Positions 25,172 through 34,675 of a stretch of DNA of 64,000 bases are shown piece by piece; position 1 is the stretch's first letter; every line of letters begins with the position of its first letter. The notes beneath the pieces were generated by a model. It saw only the letters and a program-made list of their open reading frames with translations, ran no database searches and had not been told where the DNA came from. This DNA is from Nocardioides glacieisoli (GTDB taxonomy: Bacteria > Actinomycetota > Actinomycetes > Propionibacteriales > Nocardioidaceae), in assembly GCF_004137245.1 (NCBI RefSeq), contig NZ_SDWS01000004.1, forward strand, positions 248,001 through 312,000, given 5' to 3'. Position numbers and translations under genes: made by a program.

Positions 25172-26662
25172 TCAGCTCACGTAGGGCTGCAGCAGCTGGT
25201 CCACCGGTGCGTGGTCGTCGGTGAGCACCTCGGCGTCACCGACCCAGCTGTCGAGGCCCGGGCCCGTGAGCACGGTCCACCCCGTCCCGCGCTCGGACAG
25301 CCGCTCCTGCAGGGCGTCGAGGTCGACCGGTCGGTCGCCCGCGAGCGCCACCAGGTTCCCGCCGCGTCCGGGGGCGGGCTCGCCGAGGTCGACCGGTTCG
25401 CCGAGCACCGCGACGTGCTCGAACGCCTCGCGGAGCGTGGCGACCTCGGCGCGGGCGAAGGCCAGGTCGCCGTAGTCGATCAGGTTCGCCACGTAGAGGC
25501 CGTCGTCGTCGAGCACCCGCTCGATCCCGGCGACCGCCTCCCGCGTGGTGAGGTGCCACGGCACGCTGACGCCGCCGAAGGCGTCGCCGACGACGAGGTC
25601 CCGGCTCGCCTCCTCGAGCCTCGCGAGCCCGAGGCGGCCGTCCTCGACGCGCACCTCCGCCACCGCCTCGTCGAGCGCGAGGAGCTGCCGGTCGACCCGC
25701 ACCACCCCGCCGTCGATCTCCGAGACCACGCTGTCCGTGCCCGGCCGGACGGCGGCCAGGTAGCGCGGCAGCGTCAAGCCACCGCCACCCAGGTGGTACG
25801 CCCGCAGGGGCTCGTCCGGCGCGAACGCCACGTCGCTGACCGAGGCGATGGCGCGCACGTAGGCGAACTCGAGGTGTGTGGGGTCCTCGAGGTCGACGTA
25901 GGAGTGACGCAACCCGTCGAGCACGAGCGTGCGACCCGACTCGCGACCGGGATCGGCCACGACCTCCGCGCAGTGGTACGTCGTCTCGGCATCGCACCCG
26001 CCCGGGCCCAGCGCGGCCGCGAGGCCACCGACGACCACCACCGCAGCCGCAGTCCCGGTCCCGCGGCCGACGCGCCTACGCAGCAGCACCTCGATGACGA
26101 CGGCGCCGATCACGAGCAGCAGGCCGAGCGCCAACAGGATCGTGCTGACCCGCAGGCGCGAGACGAGGACGAAGCCCGTCACGACCGTTCCGGCGATCGC
26201 CCCGACGGTGCCGATGCCCGACAACCGGCCCACGACCGTGCCCGTCCGGTCGAGGGACTGCAGCTGGAGCTTGGTGACCATCGGTGTCACTGCCGAGAGC
26301 AGGGCTCCGGGAACCAGGATCGTCACCGCAGCGACGAGCAGCACTGCGCCCCCACCGGAGGCTGACGCAGACTCACCCGCCCCGCGGACCGCGAACGGCG
26401 TCACGGCCACCACCGCCCCGGACACCCCGAGGAGCGGGGCGAGCACGCGACGCGGGTCGACGAGGTCGGCGTAGGTCCCACCGGCCCACGATCCGGCCGC
26501 GATGGCGGCGAGTGCGATGCCGATCACCATGGTGCTCGTCTCGAGCGTCAGCCCCAGGTACGGAGCGAGCAGGCGGAGCGCGGTGAGCTCGACCACCAGC
26601 ACGGCTGCCGACGACAGGAACACCAGCGCCGCAGCCGTCCGCTCACCCAGGTCCGCACGCAT
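25172..26662 (-). CDS. membrane-embedded spermidine synthase-like protein
   Basis: A 496-residue fusion. The first about 220 residues hold six or more membrane helices (ALVFLSSAAVLVVELTALRLLAPYLG and following), and the C-terminal half is a spermidine synthase-type methyltransferase fold: YVDLEDPTHLEFAYVRAI, YHLGGGGLTLPRYLAAVRPG near residue 290, VVSEIDGGVVRVDRQLL and VVGDAFGGVSVPWHL. The usual aminopropyltransferase GGG motif is partly kept, but the polyamine residues cannot be confirmed, so the product is uncertain. Such fused proteins are common in actinobacteria and of unknown function. The final residues reach the convergent carbonic anhydrase gene. Confidence 0.84.
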   Translation of the reverse strand: MRADLGERTAAALVFLSSAAVLVVELTALRLLAPYLGLTLETSTMVIGIALAAIAAGSWAGGTYADLVDPRRVLAPLLGVSGAVVAVTPFAVRGAGESASASGGGAVLLVAAVTILVPGALLSAVTPMVTKLQLQSLDRTGTVVGRLSGIGTVGAIAGTVVTGFVLVSRLRVSTILLALGLLLVIGAVVIEVLLRRRVGRGTGTAAAVVVVGGLAAALGPGGCDAETTYHCAEVVADPGRESGRTLVLDGLRHSYVDLEDPTHLEFAYVRAIASVSDVAFAPDEPLRAYHLGGGGLTLPRYLAAVRPGTDSVVSEIDGGVVRVDRQLLALDEAVAEVRVEDGRLGLARLEEASRDLVVGDAFGGVSVPWHLTTREAVAGIERVLDDDGLYVANLIDYGDLAFARAEVATLREAFEHVAVLGEPVDLGEPAPGRGGNLVALAGDRPVDLDALQERLSERGTGWTVLTGPGLDSWVGDAEVLTDDHAPVDQLLQPYVS

Positions 26663-26698
26663 GGTGGCGAGCCTAGGGCGTGGGCACTGGCGACTCGG

Positions 26699-28207
26699 TC
26701 ACCGCAGGGTCTGCTTGCCCCCGTGCAGGAGCGTGATGAGCTGGGCGACCTTGCCGTCCGTGGCGGAGTCGCGCGCGAACGACGTCAGGTTCATCACCGG
26801 TGCGAACTTCTGCCGCGTGATCGCCTTGGCGTACGTGAACTCGCGGAGGCCGTCGGGACCGTGGATCCGGCCGAAGCCCGATTGCCCGACGCCGCCGAAG
26901 GGCAGGCCCGGGACCGCGGCGAAGGCGATGACACTGTTGACCGACGTCATCCCGGAGCGGATCCGCCGAGCGATCGACAGGCCGTTGGCCTTGGAGAACA
27001 CCGCGCCGGCGAGGCCGTACTCGGTCGCGTTGGTGAGGCGCACGGCCTCATCCATGCTGGCGACGGGATTGATCGCCAGCGTCGGGCCGAAGGTCTCCTC
27101 GGTGATCTCCGTGGAGTCCTCGGGGACGTGGGTCAGGATCGTGGGCTGGACGAAGCGCTCCCCCACGGCGTCGGACCCGCCGAGCGCGACCTTCGCCCCG
27201 CGGGCGATCGCGTCGTCGATGTGGCTCTTGATGACGCCCAGCTGCGACGGCATCGTGATCGGCCCGATCTTGGCACCGGAGTCGGACCCGGCTCGCAGGC
27301 CGTCGGCCTGCGCCAGGATCTCGGTCATGAAGGCGTCGAAGACGTTCTGGTGGACGTAGACGCGCTCGGTGCCGATGCAGGTCTGCCCGGCGTTGGACAT
27401 CCCGCCCCACAGGGCTGCCTCGGCCGCCTTGGACAGGTCTGCGTCCTCGTCGACGATCAGTGAGTCCTTGCCGCCGGCCTCGATCACGACGGGGGTGAGG
27501 TTCTCGGCACAGGCCGCCATGACCAGCTTGCCGGTGCGGCCGGAGCCGGTGAACGCGAGCTTGTCGATCCTGGCCCGGCACAGGGCGTTGCCGGTGTCGC
27601 CGAGGCCGGTCACCACCTGCAGGACGTCACGGCCGTGCACCACCTCGCGGAAGGAGTCAGCCAGCCACTGGCCGACGCCGGGGGTGTACTCGCTGGGCTT
27701 GAACACCACGGCGTTGCCGGCGGCGAGGGCGTACGCGATCGATCCCATCGGAGTGAAGACCGGGTAGTTCCACGGGCCGATCACGCCGACCACGCCGAGC
27801 GGGTGGTACGCCACGGTGGCCGCCTGGTTGGCCATCAGCAGGCCGGACGAGACCTTGCGGGGGCCGAGCACCTTCTTGGCGTTCTTGGCCGCCCACGCGA
27901 TGTGGTCGATGGCGAGGACGATCTCGAGCTGCGCATCACCGTGGGGCTTCCCGGTCTCGCGGTGGGAGATGTCGGCCAGCTGGGCGATGCGGCGGGTGAT
28001 GACCGAACGCCAGGTGAGCAGGAAGTCCGCGCGCTCGTCGAACGACAGGTTCCCCCACCAGTTCACCGCCTCGCGCGCCCGGGCCACGGCGGCGTCGACC
28101 TCCTCCGCGCCCATGACGGGGTGTGTGCCGACCACGTCACCGTTGGCCGGGTCGAGCGAGTCGAAGGTCTCGGCGGACGTGACGGTGGGGTCGAGCGTGG
28201 CGGTCAT
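26699..28207 (-). CDS. aldehyde dehydrogenase family protein
   Basis: A 502-residue NAD(P)-dependent aldehyde dehydrogenase. The cofactor-binding region is GVVGVIGPWNYPVFTPMGSI near residue 142, with the Rossmann glycine in FTGSGRTGKLVM. The catalytic Glu is in VVIEAGGKDS (about 246) and the nucleophile Cys in NAGQTCIGTERV (about 280). Its ATG overlaps the stop of the upstream GMC oxidoreductase (ATGA), so alcohol to aldehyde to acid oxidation in two coupled steps is a reasonable inference. The substrate is not predictable; betaine aldehyde and succinic semialdehyde are among the possibilities. Confidence 0.9.
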   Translation of the reverse strand: MTATLDPTVTSAETFDSLDPANGDVVGTHPVMGAEEVDAAVARAREAVNWWGNLSFDERADFLLTWRSVITRRIAQLADISHRETGKPHGDAQLEIVLAIDHIAWAAKNAKKVLGPRKVSSGLLMANQAATVAYHPLGVVGVIGPWNYPVFTPMGSIAYALAAGNAVVFKPSEYTPGVGQWLADSFREVVHGRDVLQVVTGLGDTGNALCRARIDKLAFTGSGRTGKLVMAACAENLTPVVIEAGGKDSLIVDEDADLSKAAEAALWGGMSNAGQTCIGTERVYVHQNVFDAFMTEILAQADGLRAGSDSGAKIGPITMPSQLGVIKSHIDDAIARGAKVALGGSDAVGERFVQPTILTHVPEDSTEITEETFGPTLAINPVASMDEAVRLTNATEYGLAGAVFSKANGLSIARRIRSGMTSVNSVIAFAAVPGLPFGGVGQSGFGRIHGPDGLREFTYAKAITRQKFAPVMNLTSFARDSATDGKVAQLITLLHGGKQTLR

Positions 28208-29787
28208 CGTGACTCCTTGATGAGGTCGGCGCACTTCTCGCCGATCATGACAGTGGGGGCGTTGGTGTTGCCGCGCGGGACGCGAGGCATGACGGAGGCG
28301 TCGGCGACCCGGAGGCCCTCGACGCCGTGGACCCGGAGCTCGGGATCCACGACGCTGCCCTCGACCGTGCCCATCGCGCAGGTCGCCACCGGGTGGTAGA
28401 GCGTCTGCCCGAGGCGGCCGATCCCCTCGATGATGTCGTCGTCGGAGGGGTCGGCGGAGGCCGGGATCCAGGGCTCGTCGACGTACTTCGCGATCGGTCC
28501 CTGGCGGAGGATCTCGAGGGCGGTGCGGAAGCCCCCGATCATCGCCTCGAGGTCGGCGCGGTCGTCGAAGTAGCCGGGGTCGATCTCGGGATGCCAGGTC
28601 GGGTCGGCCGAGCGCAGCTTGACGTGGCCCGAGCTCTGCACGTTGACCAGCGTGACCGCCGTCGTCAGGGCACGGCGTACGGGCTCGTGCATGCCGTTGT
28701 CGTAGAAGCCGGTGGGCGCGACGTGGAGCTGGATGTCGGGGAGCTCGAGGTCGTCGCGGGAGGCGTAGAAGGCTCCTGTCTCCGCGACGTTGGAGCTCAG
28801 CGGCCCCTTGCCTGTCGCCTTCCACTTGATCAGGTTGCCGACCCCGAGCATCTCGGCGACGTCGGTGGTGTCCTTGGTGTAGCTGAGAACACCGCCCACG
28901 GGGTGGTCCTGCAGGTTCTGGCCCACGCCGGAGGACTCGACGGCGACGTCGATGCCCATGTCGCGCAGGTGGGATCCGGGACCGATTCCCGACAGCATCA
29001 GCAGCTGCGGGCTGTTGATCGCGCCGCCGCTCAGGACGACCTCGGCGTTCGCGCGTACGACGTGGTGCTCGCCGCCGCGGGTGTAGGCGACACCGACGGC
29101 CCGGGTGCCCTCCAGGACGATCCGCGTGACGAAGGCCTCGGTGCGGACCGTGAGGTTGGGGCGGCACTCGGCCGGGTGGATGTAGGCGTCGGCGACGGAC
29201 CAGCGGCGGCCCTTCTTGCACGTCACCTGGTAGAGGCCGATCCCCTCCTGCTCGGCTCCGTTGAAGTCGTCGTTGCGCTTGAGCCCGGCCGCGACGCCGG
29301 CCTCGATGAACGACGTGCTGAGCTCGTGGTTGTAGGTCCGGTCCTCCACGTGGAGCGGGCCGTCGGTGCCGTGGAAGCGACCCCCGAGGCGGGTGTTGCC
29401 CTCGGCCTTGACGAAGTAGGGCAGGACGTCGTCGAAGCCCCACCCGGTCGCGCCGTAGGCGTCGCGCCACTCGTCGTAGTCGGCGTGGTTGCCGCGGATG
29501 TAGATCATCGCGTTCATCGAGGAACAGCCGCCGAGGGCCTTCATCCGCGGCCAGTAGGCCCGGCGTCCGTCGAGGTGCTTCTGCGGCGTCGTCTCGTAGT
29601 TCCAGTCCCACTTGGTCTTGAAGAGCGCCGAGAACGCCAGCGGGATGTGGATGTTGTCGTCGTCGTCGGCCGGACCGGCCTCCAGCAGGAGCACGGAGAC
29701 GTCCGGGTCCTCGGTCAGCCGCGCGGCGACGACGCCCCCGGCGCTGCCCGATCCGATGACGACGTAGTCGAACTTCTCGTCGGGCAT
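28204..29787 (-). CDS. GMC family oxidoreductase (choline dehydrogenase-like)
   Basis: A 527-residue FAD-dependent alcohol oxidase/dehydrogenase. The dinucleotide fold is FDYVVIGSGSAGGVVAARL at the N-terminus, GMC signature 1 is GGCSSMNAMIYIRGN (about 86-100), signature 2 is SGGAINSPQLLMLSGIG (about 252-268), and the active-site His is in LYHPVATCAMG near 467. It lies upstream of, and overlaps by four bases, an aldehyde dehydrogenase. The pair probably oxidises one alcohol to its acid. No choline transporter or betaine gene is adjacent, so betA is not assigned. Confidence 0.9.
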   Translation of the reverse strand: MPDEKFDYVVIGSGSAGGVVAARLTEDPDVSVLLLEAGPADDDDNIHIPLAFSALFKTKWDWNYETTPQKHLDGRRAYWPRMKALGGCSSMNAMIYIRGNHADYDEWRDAYGATGWGFDDVLPYFVKAEGNTRLGGRFHGTDGPLHVEDRTYNHELSTSFIEAGVAAGLKRNDDFNGAEQEGIGLYQVTCKKGRRWSVADAYIHPAECRPNLTVRTEAFVTRIVLEGTRAVGVAYTRGGEHHVVRANAEVVLSGGAINSPQLLMLSGIGPGSHLRDMGIDVAVESSGVGQNLQDHPVGGVLSYTKDTTDVAEMLGVGNLIKWKATGKGPLSSNVAETGAFYASRDDLELPDIQLHVAPTGFYDNGMHEPVRRALTTAVTLVNVQSSGHVKLRSADPTWHPEIDPGYFDDRADLEAMIGGFRTALEILRQGPIAKYVDEPWIPASADPSDDDIIEGIGRLGQTLYHPVATCAMGTVEGSVVDPELRVHGVEGLRVADASVMPRVPRGNTNAPTVMIGEKCADLIKESR

Positions 29788-30010
29788 GTGCTCCCTCTCG
29801 ACCTGCTATGACGCGGGCCACAAACCTACTGAGAGGCAGACCGCGCCACAACCACTGTCACGGTCGGGTCCGCCCGACGCTGACGTCCGGTCGACCTCCA
29901 GGAGGACGCGTCAAACGTGCGTGATCGCAAGGCGGAGGAGGAAGCGCGATCTTGGAGCGAAGCGATCGCGCGACGACGACAACGCAGCGAGCGCGTGCAT
30001 TTCACGCGTC

Positions 30011-32083
30011 CTACGCGTCGATGGAGTCCGCGTCGACCTCATAGGCGCCCTGGACGATGAACTCCTTGCGCGGCGCCACGTCGGAGCCCATCAGCAGCTC
30101 GAAGACCCGGCTGGCCTCGTCGACGTCGTCGATCGTCAGCTTGCGCAGCGTGCGGTGGCGCGGGTCCATCGTGGTCTCGGCCAGCTGGTCGGCATCCATC
30201 TCACCGAGGCCCTTGTAGCGCTGGATCGGCTCCTTCCAGCGGACGTTCTTCTTCTTCAGCTCCGCCAGCCGGCGCTGCAGCTCGCCGTCGGAGTAGGTGT
30301 AGATGTACTTGTCCATGCCCTTCTTGGGGTTGGACAGCTCGATGCGGTGGAGCGGCGGCACGGCCGAGTAGAGCCGCCCGTCGGCCACCAGCTCGGGCAT
30401 GTACTTGAAGAACAGGGTCGCGAGCAGGCAGCGGATGTGGGCGCCGTCCGAGTCGGCGTCGGCCATGAGGATGATCCGGCCGTAGCGCGCGGCCTCGAGC
30501 TCGAACGTACGCCCCGAGCCGGCCCCGACGACCTGGATGATCGAGGCGCACTCGGTGTTCTTGAGCATGTCGCCGACGGTGGCCTTCTGGACGTTGAGGA
30601 TCTTGCCGCGGATCGGCAGCAGCGCCTGGAACTCGCTGCTGCGCGCCGCCTTGGCGGTCCCCATCGCCGAGTCACCCTCGACGATGAAGAGCTCGGTGCG
30701 CTCGGTGTCGGTGCTGCGGCAGTCGAAGAGCTTGGCGGGCAGCGCCGACGACTCGAGCGCGGTCTTGCGGCGCTGGTTCTCCTTGTGCTGCCGGGCCGCG
30801 AGCCGGGTCTTGGAGGCCCCCGCGACCTTCTCCATCAGCACCTTGGCCTGGGCCTTCTCGGCGCGCTTGGTGGAGGTCAGGAACGACTTCAGCTCGGCGG
30901 CCACCACCTTGCGCACGACGCTGCGGGCGGCCGGCGTGCCGAGGATCTCCTTGGTCTGCCCCTCGAACTGCGGCTCGGCGAGCCGCACGGTCACGACTGC
31001 GGTGAGGCCCTCCAGCACGTCGTCCTTGATCACGTCGGTGTCGGCGGCCTTGAGCACCTTGGCGCCGCGCATCGCGTCGTTGAAGGTCTTGGTCAGCGCC
31101 GCGTCGAAGCCGCTGACGTGGGTGCCGCCCTTCGGCGTGGCGATCACGTTGACGAAGGAGCGCACCTCGGTGTCGTAGGCGGTGTCCCACCGCACGGCGA
31201 CGTCGACGGTGAGCTCGCGCTCGATCTCCTGCGGCGTCATGTGCCCCTTGTCGTCGAGCAGCGGCACGGTCTCGGTGAACGTGTCAGTGCCCTGCAGCCG
31301 CAGGATGTCGGTGACGGGCTCGCCGTGGGAGAGGAACTCGACGAACTCCGCGATGCCGCCGTCGTGGCGGAAGCGCTCCTCGACCACCTCGCTCGTGCGC
31401 TGGTCACGGATCACCAGCTCGAGACCCGGCACGATGTACGACGTCTGGCGGGCGCGGCCGATGAGGTGCTCCATCTCGACGCGCGCGTCCTTGGTGAAGA
31501 CCTGGCGGTCGGGCCAGAACCGGATCCGGGTGCCGCTCTTCCCCTTCGCCACGCGCTTGCCCTTGCGGGTCAGCCCGGACTGGGGCGTGAAGGAGGCGCC
31601 GGGGCCGTCGCCGTCGAACACTCCCGGCACGCCGCGCTGGAACGACAGACCCTGCTGCGACGGGGAACGGTCGACGTCGATGTCCATCCGGGAGCTCAGC
31701 GCGTTGACCACGGAGAGGCCGACGCCGTGCAGGCCGCCCGTCGCGACGTAGGAGCCGCCGCCGAACTTGCCGCCGGCGTGCAGCTTGGTCGCCACGACCT
31801 CGACACCGGGCAGCCCCGTCTTGGGCTCCTTGTCGGTCGGGATGCCGCGCCCGTCGTCGTACACCTCGACCGATCCGTCGGCGTGCAGCGTGATCTCGAC
31901 GAGGTGCGCGACGCCCGCCAGGGCCTCGTCCACGCCGTTGTCGATGATCTCCCACAGGCAGTGCATGAGGCCGCGCGTGTCGGTGGACCCGATGTACATG
32001 CCCGGTCGCTTGCGTACGGCGTCGAGGCCCTCGAGGACCAGGAGGTGTGCTGCGTTGTAGGTGTTGTCCGCGGGTGCTGCCAC
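30011..32083 (-). CDS. parE: DNA topoisomerase IV subunit B (GyrB/ParE family)
   Basis: A 690-residue ATPase subunit. GHKL motifs are EIIDNGVDEAL, DDGRGIPTD and GGLHGVGLSVVNALS. The TOPRIM domain follows with ELFIVEGDSAMGTAKAAR near residue 425 and LMADADSDGAHIRCLLAT near 495, and the C-terminal RYKGLGEMDADQLAETTMDP is intact. I chose the GTG at 32083 (AGGA upstream) over an earlier GTG at 32134 because conserved sequence starts only at APADNTYNAAHLLVLEG. It pairs with parC, whose gene is elsewhere in the window. A 223-base stretch before the GMC gene shows no further gene. Confidence 0.93.
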   Translation of the reverse strand: MAAPADNTYNAAHLLVLEGLDAVRKRPGMYIGSTDTRGLMHCLWEIIDNGVDEALAGVAHLVEITLHADGSVEVYDDGRGIPTDKEPKTGLPGVEVVATKLHAGGKFGGGSYVATGGLHGVGLSVVNALSSRMDIDVDRSPSQQGLSFQRGVPGVFDGDGPGASFTPQSGLTRKGKRVAKGKSGTRIRFWPDRQVFTKDARVEMEHLIGRARQTSYIVPGLELVIRDQRTSEVVEERFRHDGGIAEFVEFLSHGEPVTDILRLQGTDTFTETVPLLDDKGHMTPQEIERELTVDVAVRWDTAYDTEVRSFVNVIATPKGGTHVSGFDAALTKTFNDAMRGAKVLKAADTDVIKDDVLEGLTAVVTVRLAEPQFEGQTKEILGTPAARSVVRKVVAAELKSFLTSTKRAEKAQAKVLMEKVAGASKTRLAARQHKENQRRKTALESSALPAKLFDCRSTDTERTELFIVEGDSAMGTAKAARSSEFQALLPIRGKILNVQKATVGDMLKNTECASIIQVVGAGSGRTFELEAARYGRIILMADADSDGAHIRCLLATLFFKYMPELVADGRLYSAVPPLHRIELSNPKKGMDKYIYTYSDGELQRRLAELKKKNVRWKEPIQRYKGLGEMDADQLAETTMDPRHRTLRKLTIDDVDEASRVFELLMGSDVAPRKEFIVQGAYEVDADSIDA

Positions 32084-32339
32084 AGGGGTCCTGTTCGTGC
32101 GTGAAATCCGGCCGGTGCGTGTGCTTCGAACCACTGGTGTGGATCACGCCGACACTACCCGCGACACGCCGTGCGCCGACGGAGGCACGCCTGCCTGCCG
32201 GGACGCATGGGCGGGGCTAGCGTGGGGCACAGGTCAGGTCTCACTTCGACAACGTCTGGTCCACGGTTGCGGACAACGCCAGCGGAGCGGGGTGTGACGT
32301 GATTGACTCCAAGAGTTCTCGATCCGGAAACAGCAGCAG

Positions 32340-32365
32340 GGAATCTTTGTCCCACTGGCTACGTT
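32340..32365 (+). promoter_or_regulatory. SigR/SigH-type promoter for the DUF7455 gene
   Basis: GGAAT (32340-32344), 18 bases, GTT (32363-32365) match the thiol-stress ECF promoter pattern. Transcription would start near 32372, about 28 nt before the GTG at 32400. A housekeeping -10-like TACGTT overlaps the same place, so dual control is possible. The rest of the 316 bases between parE and this gene shows no coding signal. Confidence 0.5.
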
Positions 32366-32399
32366 GGGCCAGACACCGATGAACAGAAATGAGGCTGAC

Positions 32400-32630
32400 G
32401 TGACCACTGCCACCGCACCCTCCCAGGCCGTCCTGACGGCCGGTGACCGCTGCGACCGCTGCGGTGCCCAGGCCTACCTCCGAGTGGAGATCAAGACCGG
32501 CGGCGAGCTGCTCTTCTGCGCGCACCACGCTCGTGAGCACGGCGAGAAGCTCCGCGAGGTCGCTGCCACCGTGCACGACGAGACGCACAAGCTGGACCCC
32601 GCCGCCCCGGCTGCGGGCAGCGACGCCTGA
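32400..32630 (+). CDS. DUF7455 domain-containing protein
   Basis: A 76-residue protein with a likely zinc-binding core: CDRCGAQAYLRVEI, with paired Cys (about 20 and 23), then LLFCAHHAREHG with Cys/His ligands. This is the short actinobacterial DUF7455 family of unknown function. The GTG at 32400 has GAGG six bases away; the in-frame ATGs at 32364 and 32379 lack a site. A thiol-stress promoter-like element lies directly upstream and a strong hairpin terminator follows the stop, so it is probably monocistronic. Confidence 0.85.
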   Translation: MTTATAPSQAVLTAGDRCDRCGAQAYLRVEIKTGGELLFCAHHAREHGEKLREVAATVHDETHKLDPAAPAAGSDA

Positions 32631-32653
32631 CACCCGGCACCACACCGAACTTC

Positions 32654-32690
32654 CAGAACGGCCCCGGACACGCTCTCCGGGGCCGTTCTG
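32654..32690 (+). terminator. strong hairpin terminator after DUF7455
   Basis: A perfect 15-bp stem, CAGAACGGCCCCGGA (32654-32668) with its complement (32676-32690), and a 7-base loop, 24 bases after the DUF7455 stop. No T tract follows. Confidence 0.8.
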
Positions 32691-32738
32691 CGTCCCCGGA
32701 CGGGCGCCATGCCCGCCTGCGTCTGGGAGGCTGACCCC

Positions 32739-33215
32739 GTGACCGTCACCGAGCTCCTCGCCGCCGTCGCGATCGCTGTCGGCATCGCCGGCATCATCGT
32801 CCCGGTGCTGCCCGGCACCATCCTCGTCCTCGGCGCGATCCTGGTCTGGGCACTCGAGATCGGCACCGCGACCGCATGGCTGGTGTTCGCCTTCGCCACG
32901 ACGTTCCTGGTCCTCGGCACGATCGTGAAGTACCTCGTGCCCGGCCGCCAGCTGAAGGCGTCGGGCGTGCCCAACCGCACGCTGCTCGCGGGGGCGCTCC
33001 TCGCCTTCGTCGGCTTCTTCGTCGTCCCGGTCGTCGGGATGTTCATCGGCTTCGTCGTTGGCGTGTACGCCGCCGAGCGGGCGCGGGTGGGTGCGGCGGG
33101 CGCCTGGCCGTCGACGAAGGCGGCGCTGCGAGCAGTCGGGGTCTCGATCCTGGTCGAGCTCGTCGCGGCGTTCCTTGCCGTCGCCACCTGGGTCGTGGGC
33201 GTGGTCCTCACCTGA
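32739..33215 (+). CDS. DUF456 domain-containing membrane protein
   Basis: A 158-residue integral membrane protein with about four to five helices (LAAVAIAVGIAGIIVPVLPG, FVGFFVVPVVGMFIGFVVG, VELVAAFLAVATWVVGVVL). Its glycine-rich segments fit DUF456, of unknown function. The GTG at 32739 has GGGAGG eight bases upstream, which is better than the ATG at 32709. The stop overlaps the next start (TGATG), coupling it to the EamA transporter. Confidence 0.82.
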   Translation: MTVTELLAAVAIAVGIAGIIVPVLPGTILVLGAILVWALEIGTATAWLVFAFATTFLVLGTIVKYLVPGRQLKASGVPNRTLLAGALLAFVGFFVVPVVGMFIGFVVGVYAAERARVGAAGAWPSTKAALRAVGVSILVELVAAFLAVATWVVGVVLT

Positions 33216-34042
33216 TGGTGGTCGTGCTCTCGCTCGTGGCGGCTGTCGCCTACGGGCTCTCGGACTTCGTCGGCGGCCTGGTGTCGCGTCGTACGTCTGC
33301 ATGGGCCGTGGCCTTCACCGGCAACGCGGCCGCCTTCGCCGGGGCCGTGGTGCTCGCGCTCGCCGTCGGCGGCTCGCCGACCCGCTCCGACCTCTTGTGG
33401 GGCGCGCTCGCCGGCGTCGGAACCGGCGCGGGTGGCGCCTTCCTCTACCGCGGCCTCGCAGCCGGACGGATGGGCGTGGTCGCACCGATCTCCGCCGTCG
33501 GCGCGGCGCTCCTGCCCGTCTGCGTCGGCGTCGCGACCGGCGAACGGCCGGCGCTGCTCGTGTGGCTGGGCATCGCTGCGGCCGTGCCCGGCATCTGGCT
33601 GGTCAGCCGTGAGCCGGGCGGCTCCGGCGACCTGGCCGCAGGGATCCTCGACGGGGTCCTTGCAGGGCTCGGCTTCGGCTTGCTCTTCGCGGCCATGGGC
33701 CAGGTGCCCGAGGAGGCGGGCTTCGCGCCGCTCGCCCTCTCGCAGGCGGTGGCGATGGTCTGCGTCGCCCTCACCGCTGCCGCCCTCGGCGGGCGCTGGC
33801 TGCCGTACGAGCGCTCGCAGGCGTGGGGCGTCGTCGCCGGGCTCCTCGCGACCGCCGCGGTGGTCGCCTTCCTGCTCGCCACCCAGACCGGACTCCTCAC
33901 GGTCGCCTCGGTCGTGACCTCGCTCTACCCCGCGATCACGATCGCCCTGGCCGCCGTGGTCGTGCGCGAGCGGATCCACGCCTCGCAGGCCATCGGGCTG
34001 GTGCTCTGCGGCGTGGCCGTCGGCCTGGTCGCCGCGGGCTAG
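33215..34042 (+). CDS. EamA family transporter (DMT superfamily)
   Basis: A 275-residue protein with ten hydrophobic segments in two EamA repeats. Repeat 1 holds SDFVGGLVSRR and AVGAALLPVCVGVATGERP; repeat 2 ends with the family hallmark SLYPAITIALAAVVVRERI followed by QAIGLVLCGVAVGLVAAG. It should export a small metabolite such as an amino acid or nucleobase; the exact cargo is unknown. Its ATG overlaps the DUF456 stop. It is convergent with the secreted protein gene and their stops overlap. Confidence 0.87.
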   Translation: MVVVLSLVAAVAYGLSDFVGGLVSRRTSAWAVAFTGNAAAFAGAVVLALAVGGSPTRSDLLWGALAGVGTGAGGAFLYRGLAAGRMGVVAPISAVGAALLPVCVGVATGERPALLVWLGIAAAVPGIWLVSREPGGSGDLAAGILDGVLAGLGFGLLFAAMGQVPEEAGFAPLALSQAVAMVCVALTAAALGGRWLPYERSQAWGVVAGLLATAAVVAFLLATQTGLLTVASVVTSLYPAITIALAAVVVRERIHASQAIGLVLCGVAVGLVAAG

Positions 34043-34593
34043 ACGGGGTCGGCGCCCAGACCGGGCTCGATCGGCTCGCTCCAGCGACGACGCTCCGGCG
34101 ACCAGTCGACCACGCGGGTGGACCCGTCGGTGGGGTCCACCATCTTGACCGCGACCCTGACCGAGTCGGGCTCGTCGAGGCACTCGCGGCCGATGCGCAC
34201 GCGGACCGAGTCCCTGGCGCCCCAGCGGTACGTGGCCTCGTAGTCGCACTCGACGCGGGCAACGGTGCCGCGCCATCCGGCGGCCTCGGTGAGGACATAG
34301 TCGGTGCCGTCGTTCAGGCCGGTGCTGAGGACGTACTCGGCTCCCTTGGCTCCACGATCGGTGTCGAGGAAGATCGACAGACCGGCGGCGCTCGAGCGCA
34401 TCAGCTCCTGGAACCGCACCTTCACCACCACGTTCGCGGTGCCGTGCTTGGCACGCACGGCGCGGATGTCGGTGAGCGACCCGCTCGCATCGGCCGGGTC
34501 CGACGTGCTGAAGTACTCCGCCTGAGCGGGCGCAGCGGCGAGCGTCGCGAGTGCGAGAACGGAGCCGGCGGCCACAACGATCCGAGATCTCAT
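34039..34593 (-). CDS. secreted hypothetical protein
   Basis: A 184-residue exported protein. A signal peptide covers about residues 1-25 (SRIVVAAGSVLALATLAAA, then AQA before the cut). The mature part is beta-rich (ANVVVKVRFQELMRSSAAG, LSIFLDTDRGAKGAEYVLS, VRVRIGRECLDEPDSVRVAV), resembling small extracellular DOMON-like or peptidase-accessory domains, but I assign no family. Two Cys residues near 117 and 138 could form a disulfide after export. It ends convergently with the EamA gene and is divergent from a CapA-like lipoprotein gene. Confidence 0.7.
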   Translation of the reverse strand: MRSRIVVAAGSVLALATLAAAPAQAEYFSTSDPADASGSLTDIRAVRAKHGTANVVVKVRFQELMRSSAAGLSIFLDTDRGAKGAEYVLSTGLNDGTDYVLTEAAGWRGTVARVECDYEATYRWGARDSVRVRIGRECLDEPDSVRVAVKMVDPTDGSTRVVDWSPERRRWSEPIEPGLGADPV

Positions 34594-34675
34594 GCTCCCG
34601 AGTGTGGCAACCCGCACCAGCCGCGTCCACCCACTTCTGGGGGGTGTGCGCCACCCACGATGGCACGATGGCGCC

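Noticed and set aside
29788..30010. Possible small gene between the GMC gene and parE
   Set aside because: 223 bases with stop codons in all frames and no ribosome-binding site; treated as intergenic.
32474..34666. Long minus-strand open frame opposite DUF456 and EamA genes
   Set aside because: No domains, strongly Arg/Ala-biased, and two well-supported transporter-type genes lie on the plus strand.
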